Positions 4,638-5,137 of a DNA stretch of 5,137 bases are shown in pieces (position 1 is the first letter of the stretch; each line of letters opens with the position of its first letter). Location: NCBI GenBank assembly GCA_018667205.1, contig JABIVN010000303.1:1-5137 (forward strand), in the 5' to 3' direction. The notes below the pieces were generated by a model. The model was not told where the DNA came from, made no database searches, and saw only the letters and a list, made by a program, of their open reading frames with translations. The translations under genes were made by a program, and so were the position numbers. Source of the DNA: Gammaproteobacteria bacterium. Lineage in GTDB: Bacteria > Pseudomonadota > Gammaproteobacteria > Pseudomonadales > Azotimanducaceae.

Positions 4638-5137
4638 ATGCTGCAAGAAGCTGCCACTTTACAGGCACATTATCCCCTATTCGCACCCATGGTCGCTTTC
4701 CTGTTCGGCGCTGCGATTGGAAGTTTCATTAACGTTGTGGTCTATCGGCTGCCCATCATGTTGACGCGCAACTGGCAGCAGCAATCACTGGAAATTCTGG
4801 CGGATGCGACCGGCAAAGACCCGCTAATGGCGGACCTTGCCAAGCGGTTGCCCCACTACGAGACGCCCTTCAATCTGATGCTCCCCAATTCAACTTGTCC
4901 ACACTGTGCTGTCCGAATCAAACCCTGGCACAACATACCCATCATCGGATACTTCCTTGTGAAAGGGCGGTGCGCAAATTGTCAGCAACCCATCGGTGGC
5001 AGATATCCCCTGGTAGAGGTCACCACGGCAATCCTGACCGCCCTGGTCATTACGGTACTGGGAGCAACCCTACAGGGGCTCGCCGGATGCCTTCTCCTCT
5101 GGTCTCTTATTGCACTGGCACTCATAGATTTCGACAC
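4638..5137 (+). CDS. pilD: Prepilin peptidase / N-methyltransferase PilD (3' end outside window)
   Basis: The first 166 codons are present and the gene runs off the window edge; the family is usually about 285-290 residues. The enzyme is an integral inner-membrane aspartyl protease that removes prepilin leaders after glycine and methylates the new N-terminal residue, so both prepilins here are likely substrates. The N-terminal helix carries GSFINVVVYRLP (28-39), a signature of the family. Two zinc-type pairs follow, CPHC (87-90) and CANC (112-115), then GRYPLVE (121-127). Membrane helices cover about 129-147 and 149-163. The window ends at LIDFD (162-166), within the first catalytic-aspartate motif; the second catalytic region is not visible. 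The ATG at 4638 is the only reasonable start after the in-frame stop at 4614. Its only Shine-Dalgarno candidate, AGGA at 4620-4623, is rather far away (14 bases). Confidence 0.95.
   Translation, partial: MLQEAATLQAHYPLFAPMVAFLFGAAIGSFINVVVYRLPIMLTRNWQQQSLEILADATGKDPLMADLAKRLPHYETPFNLMLPNSTCPHCAVRIKPWHNIPIIGYFLVKGRCANCQQPIGGRYPLVEVTTAILTALVITVLGATLQGLAGCLLLWSLIALALIDFD

Overview
The window is an ordinary-looking type IV pilus biogenesis locus from a gammaproteobacterium, most likely from the Pseudomonas / Marinobacter / Oceanospirillales part of the class. This is inferred from the gene order (tRNA-Thr, pilin genes, divergent pilB-pilC-pilD), from the PilB, PilC and PilD sequences, and from a sigma-54 promoter in front of the pilin gene. 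Base composition is around half GC by eye. The species cannot be named from the sequence alone.

Layout, left to right. Positions 1-80 carry no gene, but hold an imperfect copy (20-41) of the 3' end of the neighbouring tRNA. A tRNA-Thr(CGT) gene lies on the minus strand at 81-156. Its own promoter, with a perfect TATAAT -10 box, overlaps an inverted repeat at 176-198. Next, on the minus strand, comes a prepilin gene with a cysteine pair (254-661). A strong hairpin terminator (about 724-761) separates it from the probable major pilin gene pilA (794-1240), which has no cysteine. The 386-base divergent intergenic region (1241-1626) holds the pilA sigma-54 promoter, an array of GTGAC/GTCAC half-sites upstream of it, and a possible sigma-70 promoter for pilB. 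On the plus strand follow pilB (1627-3345, extension ATPase), pilC (3380-4603, inner-membrane platform) and pilD (4638 to the window edge, prepilin peptidase, 3' end missing). Each pair is separated by 34 bases, consistent with one operon.

How the genes work together: PilD is expected to cut the leader peptides of both prepilins after the conserved glycine and to methylate the new N-terminus. PilB hydrolyses ATP under the membrane and drives PilC, which extracts pilins from the inner membrane into the growing fibre. PilA would be the main subunit. The second pilin could be a minor, accessory or alternative subunit.

No clearly new system is present. The points most worth a second look are the second pilin in the pilA-to-tRNA-Thr interval (a known variable cassette slot in Pseudomonas), the tRNA 3'-end duplication beside it, the half-site array and duplicated -24 element at pilA, and the shortened first cysteine pair of PilB.
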